This document shows positions 16,861 to 24,743 of a DNA stretch of 64,000 nucleotides, piece by piece. A model generated the notes under the pieces. The model saw nothing but the letters and a program-made list of their open reading frames with translations. It had not been told where the DNA came from and did not search any database. The DNA is taken from contig JAQIJD010000003.1 of assembly GCA_036946415.1 (NCBI GenBank), positions 62,001-126,000 of the forward strand, read 5' to 3'. Positions within the stretch are counted from its first letter, which is position 1, and each line of letters begins with the position of its first letter. The translations under genes and the position numbers were made by a program. The stretch comes from Sphingomonas_Q fennica_A (GTDB taxonomy: Bacteria; Pseudomonadota; Alphaproteobacteria; Sphingomonadales; Sphingomonadaceae).

Positions 16861-18924
16861 TCAGTTTTTGGGTTGTTGCCTGTAGCGATCGAACCACGCG
16901 AGGATCGCCGAGGCCTTGGCGGCGGATTGCGAGGGGCGGGCGGCGATCCCGCCGTGCGAGGCGCCGGGCACCTTCACCAGCGTCGTCGGCACGCCGCGCA
17001 ATTGCAGCGCGGCATAATATTGCTCCGCCTCGCTCACCGGCGTGCGATAATCCTCGGCGCCCACGACCACCATCGTCGGCGTCTTGACGTTGCCGACGAG
17101 GCTGAGCGGCGATCGCGCCCAATAGCCCTGCGGGTCCTCCCACGGCATCTTGCCGAACCAGTAGCGCGCGAAGAAAGCGGTATTGTCCGCCGTCAGCACG
17201 AAGCTCGCCCAGTCGATCACCGGCTTCTGCGTCGCCGCCGCCTTGAAGCGATCGGTCTTGCCGACGATCCACGCCGTCAGCACGCCCCCGCCCGATCCGC
17301 CGGTGACGAACAGATTGTCGGGATCGGCGGCACCATCCGCGATCGCCGCGTCCACCGCCGCCATCAGGTCGCCGTAATCGTCGCCGGGATAGGCGTTCTG
17401 GATGAGGTTGGCGAACTGCTCGCCGTAGGAGGTCGATCCGCGCGGGTTGACGTAGAGCACGGCATAGCCCGCCGCGGCATAGAGCTGGTCGTCGGTCGAG
17501 AAGCTCGGGCCATAGGCCGAATAGGGGCCGCCGTGGATCTCCAGGATCAGCGGATGGCGGCGGCCGGCCGGCGCATCCGGCGGGGTGACGAGCCACGCGT
17601 CGATCGCCCGCCCGTCCGCCGCCGTCACCGCTAGCTTGCGGACCGGACCCAGCACCTTGGGCGCCAGCAGCGCCTCGTTGAGCGTCGTCAGCCGGCGCGG
17701 CGGCTGGCCGGCGCGGACGATCGAGACGTCGGCGGGGCGCAGCGCGGTGCCGCCGGTGAAGGCGACCGTCCCGTCCCGCGCCATCGTGAACGACCCGCCG
17801 GCATAGGGCCGGTCGAGATCGGACTGGACCAACGCGTCCGTCACCGGCCGCACCGCTCCGTCCAGGCCGATCCGCGCGACCTTCACCGCCGCGCGATCCT
17901 CATACTGCACCGCCACCGATCGCCCGTCCGCCGCCCACACCGGGTTGCTGACGCTGCGATCGAGGCTGCCCGTCAGCAGCCGCGGCGCACCGCCCGTGGC
18001 GGGCATCACGTAGAGGCCGCCGTTCTGGTAGCCGAGATTGCGATCGTCATAGCCGGTGAAGGCGATCTGGCGGCCGTCGGGCGAGAAGACGGGCGACCGG
18101 TCCGGCCCGCGCCGGTCGGTCAGAGCGCGCATCGTCGCGGCGGCGACGTCGACGGCGAACACTTCGCTGTCCTGCGGCTCGCGCTCCCAATCGGGGCGGC
18201 GGTTGCTGGAGATCAGGATCGTGCGGCCGTCCGGGCTCCAGGAGAGCGGCCCGGTATCGTTATGCTCGCCGAAGGTGAGCTGGCGCGGGGCGCCGCCGTC
18301 CGCCGGCACGACGAACAGATGATCGAAGGCGGCCTTCAGATAGCCCTGCCCGTCGCGCCGGTAGGTGACGGCGGAGATCACCTGCAAGGGATCGGCCCAT
18401 TTCGCCCCCTCGGGCTTGGGCGGCGCCTGCCCCAGCTTCGGCGCCTCGCCGGCCACCGGCAGCAGATAGGCGATCTGCCGCCCGTCCGGCGACCAGGCGA
18501 TGGCGGAGGGGGCGGTGGGCAAGGTGGTGATCCGCGCCGTTTCGCCGCCGTCCATCCAGCGGACGTAGAGCTGCGCCGGGCCGCCCTCGGCCGCGGCGAC
18601 ATAGGCGAGGCGGCGCCCGTCCGGCGACCAGCGCGGCTGGCTGTTGGCACTGCCCGTCGCCACCAATGGCGTCTGCGCGCCCGTCTTGGCATCGACCAGC
18701 CAGATCGTCGTGCGCGCGCGATCGGCCATGATGTCGTTCGAGCGGCGGACATAGGCGATGCGGCTGCCGTCCGGGCTGATCTGCGGATCGGCCGCCGTCT
18801 CCAGCGCGAACAGATCGATCGGTTCGAGGTGGCGGGCCGGCCCGGCGGGTGCGGCGGCGATCGCCATGGGGGCAGCGGTAGCGGCGAGCGCCGCCAGCAT
18901 CAGGCACCGGATCGTCATCGCCAT
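16861..18924 (-). CDS. exported S9-family serine peptidase (prolyl oligopeptidase/acylaminoacyl type)
   Basis: The 687-residue protein begins with a Sec signal peptide (MTIRCLMLAALAATAAPMAIAAAPA), followed by a beta-propeller of WD40/TolB-like repeats seen as recurring 'SPDGR.IAY' units (SPDGSRIAYVRR, SPDGRRLAYVAA, SPDGRQIAYLLP, SPDGRTILIS). The C-terminal alpha/beta hydrolase domain has FVTGGSGGGVLTAW with nucleophile Ser near 544, acid Asp near 625 (VGAEDYRTP) and His near 657 (PGASHGG). This architecture matches periplasmic dipeptidyl or acylaminoacyl peptidases that are numerous in sphingomonads. It is first in a leftward run with the hydrolase and GST. Confidence 0.93.
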   Translation of the reverse strand: MAMTIRCLMLAALAATAAPMAIAAAPAGPARHLEPIDLFALETAADPQISPDGSRIAYVRRSNDIMADRARTTIWLVDAKTGAQTPLVATGSANSQPRWSPDGRRLAYVAAAEGGPAQLYVRWMDGGETARITTLPTAPSAIAWSPDGRQIAYLLPVAGEAPKLGQAPPKPEGAKWADPLQVISAVTYRRDGQGYLKAAFDHLFVVPADGGAPRQLTFGEHNDTGPLSWSPDGRTILISSNRRPDWEREPQDSEVFAVDVAAATMRALTDRRGPDRSPVFSPDGRQIAFTGYDDRNLGYQNGGLYVMPATGGAPRLLTGSLDRSVSNPVWAADGRSVAVQYEDRAAVKVARIGLDGAVRPVTDALVQSDLDRPYAGGSFTMARDGTVAFTGGTALRPADVSIVRAGQPPRRLTTLNEALLAPKVLGPVRKLAVTAADGRAIDAWLVTPPDAPAGRRHPLILEIHGGPYSAYGPSFSTDDQLYAAAGYAVLYVNPRGSTSYGEQFANLIQNAYPGDDYGDLMAAVDAAIADGAADPDNLFVTGGSGGGVLTAWIVGKTDRFKAAATQKPVIDWASFVLTADNTAFFARYWFGKMPWEDPQGYWARSPLSLVGNVKTPTMVVVGAEDYRTPVSEAEQYYAALQLRGVPTTLVKVPGASHGGIAARPSQSAAKASAILAWFDRYRQQPKN

Positions 18925-18925
18925 C

Positions 18926-19051
18926 TCAGGTGAGCGGCATCAGCATCGAGGTCCACGGCCACGGGTACCAGACGTAGAGCGCCAGCGCGACGTAGAGCAG
19001 GATCGGGATCAGGAAGGCGATCGTCGCGGCCTTCATGGGGGATATGCGCAC
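18926..19051 (-). CDS. tiny single-span membrane protein (41 or 36 aa)
   Basis: A short frame directly upstream of the S9 peptidase. Translation from the GTG at 19051 gives 41 residues; from the internal ATG at 19036 it gives 36, starting MKAATIAFLIPILLYVALAL and then VWYPWPWTSMLMPLT. One clear transmembrane helix is followed by an aromatic, proline-rich short tail. An AAGGA sequence about 10 bases before the GTG favours that start; no good ribosome site precedes the ATG. It ends 1 base before the S9 gene's first codon, an operon-like position. Function unknown. Confidence 0.55.
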   Translation of the reverse strand: MRISPMKAATIAFLIPILLYVALALYVWYPWPWTSMLMPLT

Positions 19052-19220
19052 GGGACGATTGTCCTTGTTCGATTCGGTCGGCGCGATAGCAACGCGCGAA
19101 ACCGCTCAGGGTCAATCCCCGGCGGCGGCGTTCAGCGACCGGCAAGCGGCGGCGGGGCAGGGGATGCGTCTGGATGCTGGCATCGGCGGCGCGGCTGGTG
19201 CATGGGGCGGCGGATCGATC

Positions 19221-19910
19221 ATGGAGCGTGGGACGAGGATGGGACGGTATTGGAAGGCCATTGGCCTGATCGCGGCGGCGACCGTGCAGGCGGCGGTGGC
19301 GCAGGCCCCGGCCACGCCGGCGACGGCCCCGGCGCCCGCTGCCGATCCCGACAATCTGCTGAACCTCGACCTGTCGACCGGCGGGCGCGTGACGATCGAG
19401 CTCAGGCCCGACAAGGCGCCGCTCTCGGTCGAGCGGATCAAATTGCTCACGCGGCGCGGCTTCTACGACGGGCTGACCTTCCACCGCGTGATCGAAGGCT
19501 TCATGGCGCAGACTGGCGATCCCAAGGGCGACGGCACCGGCGGCTCGGAATTGCCGGACCTGAAGGCCGAGTTCAACGATCTGCCCCACGTCCGCGGCGT
19601 GATGTCGATGGCGCGCGCGCAATCGCCGGACAGCGCCAACAGTCAGTTCTTCATCGTCACCTCGCCCACGCTGGCGCTCGACAAGAATTATACCGCGATC
19701 GGCCGGGTGACGACGGGCATGGCCTATGTCGATGCGATCGAGCAGGGCGAGCCGCCGGCCAACCCCTCGCGCATCGTCCACGCCAGCCTCGGCGTCCAGC
19801 CGCCGTTCGTGCCGCCCGCCGCCACCGCGGCCCCGGCGACGCCGTCTGCGGTGCTGAAGGGCCTGCCGACGATCGGCGCGCCCGCCGCCGGGGCCGCCAC
19901 CCGCCGCTGA
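19221..19910 (+). CDS. exported cyclophilin-type peptidyl-prolyl isomerase
   Basis: The 229-residue protein catalyses cis-trans isomerisation at Xaa-Pro bonds and is probably periplasmic: residues 7-30 read as a signal peptide (GRYWKAIGLIAAATVQAAVAQA) followed by a Pro/Ala-rich linker. The cyclophilin core is clear: FYDGLTFHRVIEGFMAQTGD with the catalytic Arg, then GVMSMARAQSPDSANSQFFI and LDKNYTAIGRVTTGM. A C-terminal Pro/Ala tail of about 35 residues is extra. The ATG at 19221 is used; the ATG six codons later (19239) is equally plausible. It is followed after 4 bases by queA. Confidence 0.92.
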   Translation: MERGTRMGRYWKAIGLIAAATVQAAVAQAPATPATAPAPAADPDNLLNLDLSTGGRVTIELRPDKAPLSVERIKLLTRRGFYDGLTFHRVIEGFMAQTGDPKGDGTGGSELPDLKAEFNDLPHVRGVMSMARAQSPDSANSQFFIVTSPTLALDKNYTAIGRVTTGMAYVDAIEQGEPPANPSRIVHASLGVQPPFVPPAATAAPATPSAVLKGLPTIGAPAAGAATRR

Positions 19911-19914
19911 GCCG

Positions 19915-20940
19915 ATGCGCGTCGATCTGTTCGATTTCGATCTGCCCGAGGCGCGGATCGCGCTTCGCCCCGCGCAGCCGCGCGATGCGGCGCGGATGCT
20001 GGTGCTGGCCGGCGGCGAGACGATCGATGCCGGCGTCGCCGATCTGCCGCGCTTCCTGAAGGCCGGCGACATGCTGGTGTTCAACGACACGCGCGTGATC
20101 CCGGCGCAGCTCGACGGGCGGCGCGGCGAGGCGCGGATCGGCGTCACGCTCCACAAGCGCGCAGGCCCGCGCGAATGGCACGCCTTCGCCCGCAACGCGC
20201 GCCGGCTGCGGGCGGGGGACGTGATCGAGTTCGGCGCGGGCGTCTCCGCCACGGTGTGCGACAAGGCCGGGGACGGATCGGTGCGGCTCGCCTTCGCCGG
20301 CGACGAGCCGGTCGAGCTGCTGCTGGAACGGGCCGGGCGGATGCCGCTGCCCCCCTATATCGCCGCGCGCCGCACGCCTGACGCGGCGGATGCGGCGGAC
20401 TATCAGACGATCTTCGCCGCCGAACCGGGCGCCGTCGCCGCCCCCACCGCCTCGCTGCATTTCACCGATCGGCTGCTGGCGGCGGTGGATGCGGCCGGCA
20501 TCGCCCGCACGACGCTGACGCTCCACGTCGGCGCGGGCACGTTCCTGCCGGTGAAGGCGGACGACACCGACGACCATCGCATGCACGCCGAATGGGGCCG
20601 GATCGACGCGGCCACCGCCTGCCGCCTCAACGCCGTTCGCGCCGCCGGCGGCCGCATCATCGCCGTCGGCACCACCGCGCTGCGCCTGATCGAGAGCGCC
20701 GCCGATGCGGACGGCACCATCCACCCGTTTGAGGGCGATACCGCCATCTTCATCACCCCCGGCTACCGCTTCCGCGGCGTGGACGGGCTGATGACCAACT
20801 TCCACCTGCCGCGATCGACGTTGTTCATGCTGGTCTCGGCGCTGATGGGGCGGGAGCGGATGCAGGCGGCCTATGCGCATGCCATCGCCGGCGGATATCG
20901 CTTCTATTCCTACGGGGACGCATCGCTGCTGCTGCCCTGA
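19915..20940 (+). CDS. queA: tRNA preQ1(34) S-adenosylmethionine ribosyltransferase-isomerase QueA
   Basis: QueA transfers the ribosyl part of SAM to preQ1 in the tRNA anticodon wobble position, making epoxyqueuosine. The 341-residue length fits. Signatures are the N-terminal VDLFDFDLPEARIALRPA, MLVFNDTRVIPAQLDG, AAPTASLHFTD, HVGAGTFLPVKADD, and the C-terminal FITPGYRFRGVDGLMTNFHLPRSTL. No tgt is visible immediately downstream, where it often follows in related genomes. Confidence 0.96.
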   Translation: MRVDLFDFDLPEARIALRPAQPRDAARMLVLAGGETIDAGVADLPRFLKAGDMLVFNDTRVIPAQLDGRRGEARIGVTLHKRAGPREWHAFARNARRLRAGDVIEFGAGVSATVCDKAGDGSVRLAFAGDEPVELLLERAGRMPLPPYIAARRTPDAADAADYQTIFAAEPGAVAAPTASLHFTDRLLAAVDAAGIARTTLTLHVGAGTFLPVKADDTDDHRMHAEWGRIDAATACRLNAVRAAGGRIIAVGTTALRLIESAADADGTIHPFEGDTAIFITPGYRFRGVDGLMTNFHLPRSTLFMLVSALMGRERMQAAYAHAIAGGYRFYSYGDASLLLP

Positions 20941-21006
20941 CGCCGTTGCCAGCGCCGGCCCGACCTGCCAATCCTGCGACAGAACAGCGGGATAGGAACT
21001 GGACAG

Positions 21007-22059
21007 ATGCCCCTCGTCAGCCGGCTCGGCGAACAGTCGCTCAATTCCACGATCGGGGAGGATCAGCCCGGACGCGGCGTGTGGCTGATCCCCGATAGCG
21101 ACGGCAATCTGTTCGGGCTCGTCGAGGAATATCGCGCCGCGGAATTCCGCGTCTCCGCCTTCTTCCTGCGCGGTGACGAGGGCGCAGTGACGCCGCGCTA
21201 CGAGATCGGCGCGGATACGGCGCTGTCGATCACGCCCTACGATCAGGACGCCTTCCTGATCTATCCCGCCGACGGCGATTTCGAGACCTATCGTCCGATC
21301 ACCTTGTTCTCGGAGACGCCCCCGTCCGTCTACGAAGGCGACCTCGCCGATTTCCCGCCCGCCTATCTGTTCGACGACGGCGCCTTCCTCCGCCTCGGCG
21401 AGCCCGCCGGCCGGGAAACCACCGCCAGCTTCGACGGCAACAGCGTCCGCGTCTACGAGGCGCCGGACGGCGACGGCACCGGCATCTTCGTCGACGTGCG
21501 CGACGGGGCGGGCAATCGCCTCGGCGGCGTCGTCCGTGTCAACGACGATATCGGGGGCAACCAGACCGGCGGCATCGTCGGCGGGCTGGCCGAGGCGTTC
21601 AGCGTCGCCTGGACGCAGGCCGCCTATGACGGCGCCAATAGCGAGACCTATCGCGCCAAGACGTTCGACCTGTCGAGCAACATCGGCCTTGCCCTATCGC
21701 GCGGTGCCGCCAGCGATACGTTCGCCGGCGACGCGGGCGATTATGTGACCGACATCTTCCTGCTGGATACCGCCGCCGGGGATCGCGGCCGCCTGCGCGT
21801 CGTCGATTTCGGTGCGAACGACATCTTCGTCACCACCACGCAGATCGCGGACGCGAATGGCGACGGCATCATCACCTTCGGCCGCGATCGGCGGCTGGCG
21901 CTGGCCGACGAGACGGGGACGACAATCGCCTCGGTCGCCTTCTCCGGCGGGGTACGGGCGCTGGAATATGACGGCGCGGTCGAGGGATCGGACGGGCGGA
22001 CCTATTACGTCTACAGCCGCGTCGGCTCCGAGGCGGACGATCATTATCTCATCGCCTGA
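21007..22059 (+). CDS. uncharacterised acidic beta-rich protein, possible secreted adhesin-like
   Basis: Not recognised as a named family. The 350-residue product is strongly acidic, has no cysteine, no signal peptide and no membrane span, and reads as a chain of short beta strands with Gly/Asp turns. DANGDGIITFGRDRRLAL near residue 285 resembles a calcium-binding loop, and FGANDIFVTT plus SGGVRALEYDG recall C-terminal regions of haemolysin-type calcium-binding proteins. Lack of a Sec leader, acidity and absence of Cys would fit type I secretion, but no GGXGXDXUX repeats or transporter genes are visible. An AGGAACTGG purine-rich site precedes the ATG. Confidence 0.6.
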   Translation: MPLVSRLGEQSLNSTIGEDQPGRGVWLIPDSDGNLFGLVEEYRAAEFRVSAFFLRGDEGAVTPRYEIGADTALSITPYDQDAFLIYPADGDFETYRPITLFSETPPSVYEGDLADFPPAYLFDDGAFLRLGEPAGRETTASFDGNSVRVYEAPDGDGTGIFVDVRDGAGNRLGGVVRVNDDIGGNQTGGIVGGLAEAFSVAWTQAAYDGANSETYRAKTFDLSSNIGLALSRGAASDTFAGDAGDYVTDIFLLDTAAGDRGRLRVVDFGANDIFVTTTQIADANGDGIITFGRDRRLALADETGTTIASVAFSGGVRALEYDGAVEGSDGRTYYVYSRVGSEADDHYLIA

Positions 22060-22159
22060 GCGACTTGGCTGAACGATCGCCGACCGCGTCGTTCAGGAAC
22101 CGGCGGGCGTCCCCGGCGTAATCCCGCTCCGTCGTTCGAGACGAAGCGAGGAGAATGTG

Positions 22160-22516
22160 ATGAAGCGCATGCCGATCCTGACCGGTGCGGTCGCCACGCT
22201 GATGCTGTTCGGGGCCACCGCGCAGGCCGCCCCGCCATCGCCCGCCGAACGCCGCGCCGCCGCCGAACGCGCCGAACAGCGCCGCGACGAGCGCCACCGC
22301 GAGATCGTCTCCCGCAACTCCCAGGCGCGGGAGCGCGAGAACCACCGCGACGGCACCTATCGTGCCGCCTACGAACGCCGCCGCGCCGCCGAACGCGCTG
22401 AGGAGCGGCGGCGCGAGCGGCACCGTGAGATCGTCTCGCGCAATTCCAACGAGCGCGAGCGGCAGAACCATCGCGACGGCACCTATCGCCGCGCCTGGCA
22501 GGATCGCCGTTCGTAA
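22160..22516 (+). CDS. small exported highly charged protein with a tandem duplicated module
   Basis: The 118-residue product has a clear signal peptide (MKRMPILTGAVATLMLFGATAQA) and a mature part made of two near-identical units of about 42-45 residues. Unit 1 runs ERRAAAERAEQRRDERHREI then VSRNSQARERENHRDGTYRA; unit 2 runs ERRRAAERAEERRRERHREI then VSRNSNERERQNHRDGTYRR. Each unit is Arg/Glu-rich, helix-favouring, and ends in a conserved N-H-R-D-G-T-Y-R. No family was recognised. A GCGAGGAGAATG ribosome site supports translation. It stands between the acidic protein and a hydroxylase with no operon partner. Confidence 0.75.
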   Translation: MKRMPILTGAVATLMLFGATAQAAPPSPAERRAAAERAEQRRDERHREIVSRNSQARERENHRDGTYRAAYERRRAAERAEERRRERHREIVSRNSNERERQNHRDGTYRRAWQDRRS

Positions 22517-22566
22517 CCCACGCCACTGGCTGACAGTGCGGCGGGCGGGGTGATAAGGCGGGGGCG

Positions 22567-23217
22567 ATGCAGAGCGCACCGTCCCCCGCCGAACTCCATG
22601 CCGATGTCGCAGCGCGGCTTGCCGCTACGCCCGGCGTGCAGAAGCTGCCGTCGCCGAAGCTTACTTTGTTCGTCTGGCGCGGCTTCCTGCCGGCCGATCT
22701 CTGCGCGTCCTTGCTGCCGCGGATCGATGCGGTCCGCCGCCCGTCCACCCTTGCCGACGCCAATGGCGACGCGCTGTTCCGCACCAGCGAGACGGGTGAC
22801 CTGCCCGGCGACGATCCGCTGACGCAGGCGGTGGAGACGCGCCTTCACGAGGCGCTGGCGATCGATCCCGACTTTGGGGAGCGGTTGCAGGGCCAGCGTT
22901 ATGCGGTGGGGCAGGAGTTCAAGGCCCATACCGATTATTTCGAGCCGCAGAACCCGGATTACCTGCGGCACTGCGGCCGCGCGGGCAATCGCACCTGGAC
23001 GGCGATGATCTATCTGAACGTGCCGGAGGCGGGCGGGGCGACGCGGTTCAAGGCGGTCGACAAGACGATCCAGCCGGAGACGGGCAAGCTGGTCGTCTGG
23101 TCCAATCGGCGCGCCGACGGCAGCCTCAATCCCGCCTCGATCCACCATGGCATGAAGGTGCGCGCCGGCACCAAATATGTGCTCACCAAATGGTATCGGG
23201 AACGGTCGTGGCGTTAG
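22567..23217 (+). CDS. 2-oxoglutarate/Fe(II)-dependent dioxygenase, prolyl 4-hydroxylase-like
   Basis: The 216-residue protein has the P4Hc fold: iron ligands in FKAHTDYF (His121, Asp123) and a distal histidine in SIHHGMKV (His194), with Lys203 in GTKYVLTKWYRER positioned for the 2-oxoglutarate carboxylate. TWTAMIYLNVPEAGGATRF is the conserved central strand region. Family members hydroxylate prolyl residues or peptidyl substrates; the target here is unknown. No signal peptide, so it is cytosolic. It converges on the MFS gene across a hairpin. Confidence 0.92.
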   Translation: MQSAPSPAELHADVAARLAATPGVQKLPSPKLTLFVWRGFLPADLCASLLPRIDAVRRPSTLADANGDALFRTSETGDLPGDDPLTQAVETRLHEALAIDPDFGERLQGQRYAVGQEFKAHTDYFEPQNPDYLRHCGRAGNRTWTAMIYLNVPEAGGATRFKAVDKTIQPETGKLVVWSNRRADGSLNPASIHHGMKVRAGTKYVLTKWYRERSWR

Positions 23218-23250
23218 CGAGTGATCCACTAACGTGGATGCTGCACCGGC

Positions 23251-23275
23251 CCTGATCCAGCGTCGCTGGATCAGG
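23251..23275. terminator. 12-bp perfect inverted repeat between convergent genes
   Basis: Arms 23251-23262 (CCTGATCCAGCG) and 23264-23275 are perfect reverse complements around a single base. The position between the convergent hydroxylase and MFS genes suggests a bidirectional terminator, though no T-tract follows on either strand. Confidence 0.5.
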
Positions 23276-23284
23276 CTACAGGCG

Positions 23285-24541
23285 TCAGGCGGTCGCCTCG
23301 GCGGGGCCGTGGTGGCCGCGGAACAGGCGGCCGCGCTCGGCGATCAGCACCATCCCGAGCGTGGCGATGCCGACGATCAGGAAGCCCTGCATCACCGGCA
23401 GCGTCGTGCCGTCGAACGCCTGGCCGATCATCATCCCGATCAGCGCGCCGCCGACGGTGGAGATGAAGCCCTGCACCGACGAGGCGGTGCCCGCCACCGC
23501 GCCCACCGGCTCCATCGCCATCGAATTGAAGTTGGAGCCGATCAGCGCGAAGCAGCCGAACTGGATCGCCTGCAACACCGCGAACGACCACAATTCCTCG
23601 CGCCCCGAAGCGGACAGGGCGACATGCGCGGCGGCGGTGACGATGAAGCCGATCAGCGCCGTATGGCTCACCCGCCGGACGCCCAATTGTTCGACGATCC
23701 GTGAATTGAGGAAGGCGGCGACGCCCATCACGCTGGCCGCGGCGGCGAAGACGATCGTCATCACCTCAAGCCGGTCGAAGACTTCGGAAAAGATCTGCTC
23801 GATCGAGCTGATGTAGCCGAGCAGCGATCCGAACAGCAGCATGCCCCCGAAGGTGTAGAACAGCGAGGTGCGGTTGCCGAGGATCAGGCCCGCGGCCCGC
23901 TTCAGCTCCGCCAGCGAGATTTCGCGCGCATATTCGGGATGCAGCGTCTCGTTCAGGCGCAGCGAAGCCCAGATGGCGATCGCCGCCCCGAACAGGCCGA
24001 GCACGAAGAAGATCGCGCGCCACGGTGCGACGAGCATGATGATCTGCCCCAGCGACGGCGCGAGGATCGGCACGGCGAGGAAGACGATGAACGACAGCGA
24101 CATCACCCGCGCCATCTGCCGCCCCGAATAGCAGTCGCGCACGATCGAGACGGACAGCACGCGCGAGGCGGCGGCGGCCACGCCTTGCAGGAAGCGTGCG
24201 GCCAGCATCACCGGGAAGGAGCCGGCGAGCCCCGCCGCGACGCTCAGCACCGCGAACAGCCCCATCGATCCGACGAGGATGGGCTTGCGGCCATAGCGAT
24301 CGGCGAGCGGGCCGTAGACGAGCTGCGCCACGCCGAAGCCCAGCATGTAGGTGGTGATGATCCACTGCCGGTCGTTGCCGTTGGTGACGCCCAGCGACTC
24401 GCCGATCGCGGGCAGCGCCACCAGCATGGAATCGATCCCGAAGGCGTTGACCGCCATCAGCCCCGCGATCAGCGCCACGAATTCGTGGAAGCCGATGCCG
24501 GGATCGGGCGCGGCGCGGCTCCGCTCGGGCGAGTGGGTCAT
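23285..24541 (-). CDS. MFS multidrug efflux transporter, Bcr/CflA family
   Basis: The 418-residue inner-membrane protein shows about twelve hydrophobic spans and the Bcr/CflA-type motifs: MAVNAFGIDSMLVALPAIGE in TM1, the loop-2 motif LVYGPLADRYGRKPILVGS, and VLSVSIVRDCYSGRQMARVMS in the TM4-5 region. Such pumps export drugs such as bicyclomycin or chloramphenicol by proton antiport; the substrate here is not predictable. The start used is the ATG opening MTHSPERS, with a hydrophilic N-terminus before TM1; an upstream in-frame ATG exists but adds sequence unlike the family. Confidence 0.93.
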   Translation of the reverse strand: MTHSPERSRAAPDPGIGFHEFVALIAGLMAVNAFGIDSMLVALPAIGESLGVTNGNDRQWIITTYMLGFGVAQLVYGPLADRYGRKPILVGSMGLFAVLSVAAGLAGSFPVMLAARFLQGVAAAASRVLSVSIVRDCYSGRQMARVMSLSFIVFLAVPILAPSLGQIIMLVAPWRAIFFVLGLFGAAIAIWASLRLNETLHPEYAREISLAELKRAAGLILGNRTSLFYTFGGMLLFGSLLGYISSIEQIFSEVFDRLEVMTIVFAAAASVMGVAAFLNSRIVEQLGVRRVSHTALIGFIVTAAAHVALSASGREELWSFAVLQAIQFGCFALIGSNFNSMAMEPVGAVAGTASSVQGFISTVGGALIGMMIGQAFDGTTLPVMQGFLIVGIATLGMVLIAERGRLFRGHHGPAEATA

Positions 24542-24743
24542 TGCTTGAACTCTCGTTGCGCGTGTCGCCGCCCAGATAGGGCCCATGCTGCATTGCAGCA
24601 ACCCCGACGGCGGCGAACCGCGATCCCGCTACGCCATGGCCGGCCGGTTGACAATGTCCGGACTAGCCGCGCGGTCCCCAATGCAGGAAGGGGGCGCCCG
24701 GTCGCCCGGACGCCCCCTCCAGATGGGCCGATCGGCGAAGCGA
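24542..24743. other. intergenic region between MFS gene and glnA
   Basis: About 200 bases holding the probable promoter of the leftward MFS gene at its left end and the glnA terminator at 24690-24717. TTGACA at 24647-24652 on the plus strand has no convincing partner and no rightward gene follows it. An imperfect palindrome around 24589-24603 (ATGCTGCATTGCAGCAA) lies upstream of the MFS start and could bind a regulator. Nothing else was recognised. Confidence 0.4.
24690..24717 (-). terminator. rho-independent-like hairpin after glnA
   Basis: On the minus strand GGGGGCG-T-CCGG pairs with CCGG-G-CGCCCCC across a GCGA tetraloop, a stable 12-pair stem with one G-U wobble. It begins 26 bases past the glnA stop. 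The following T-tract is weak. Confidence 0.65.
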
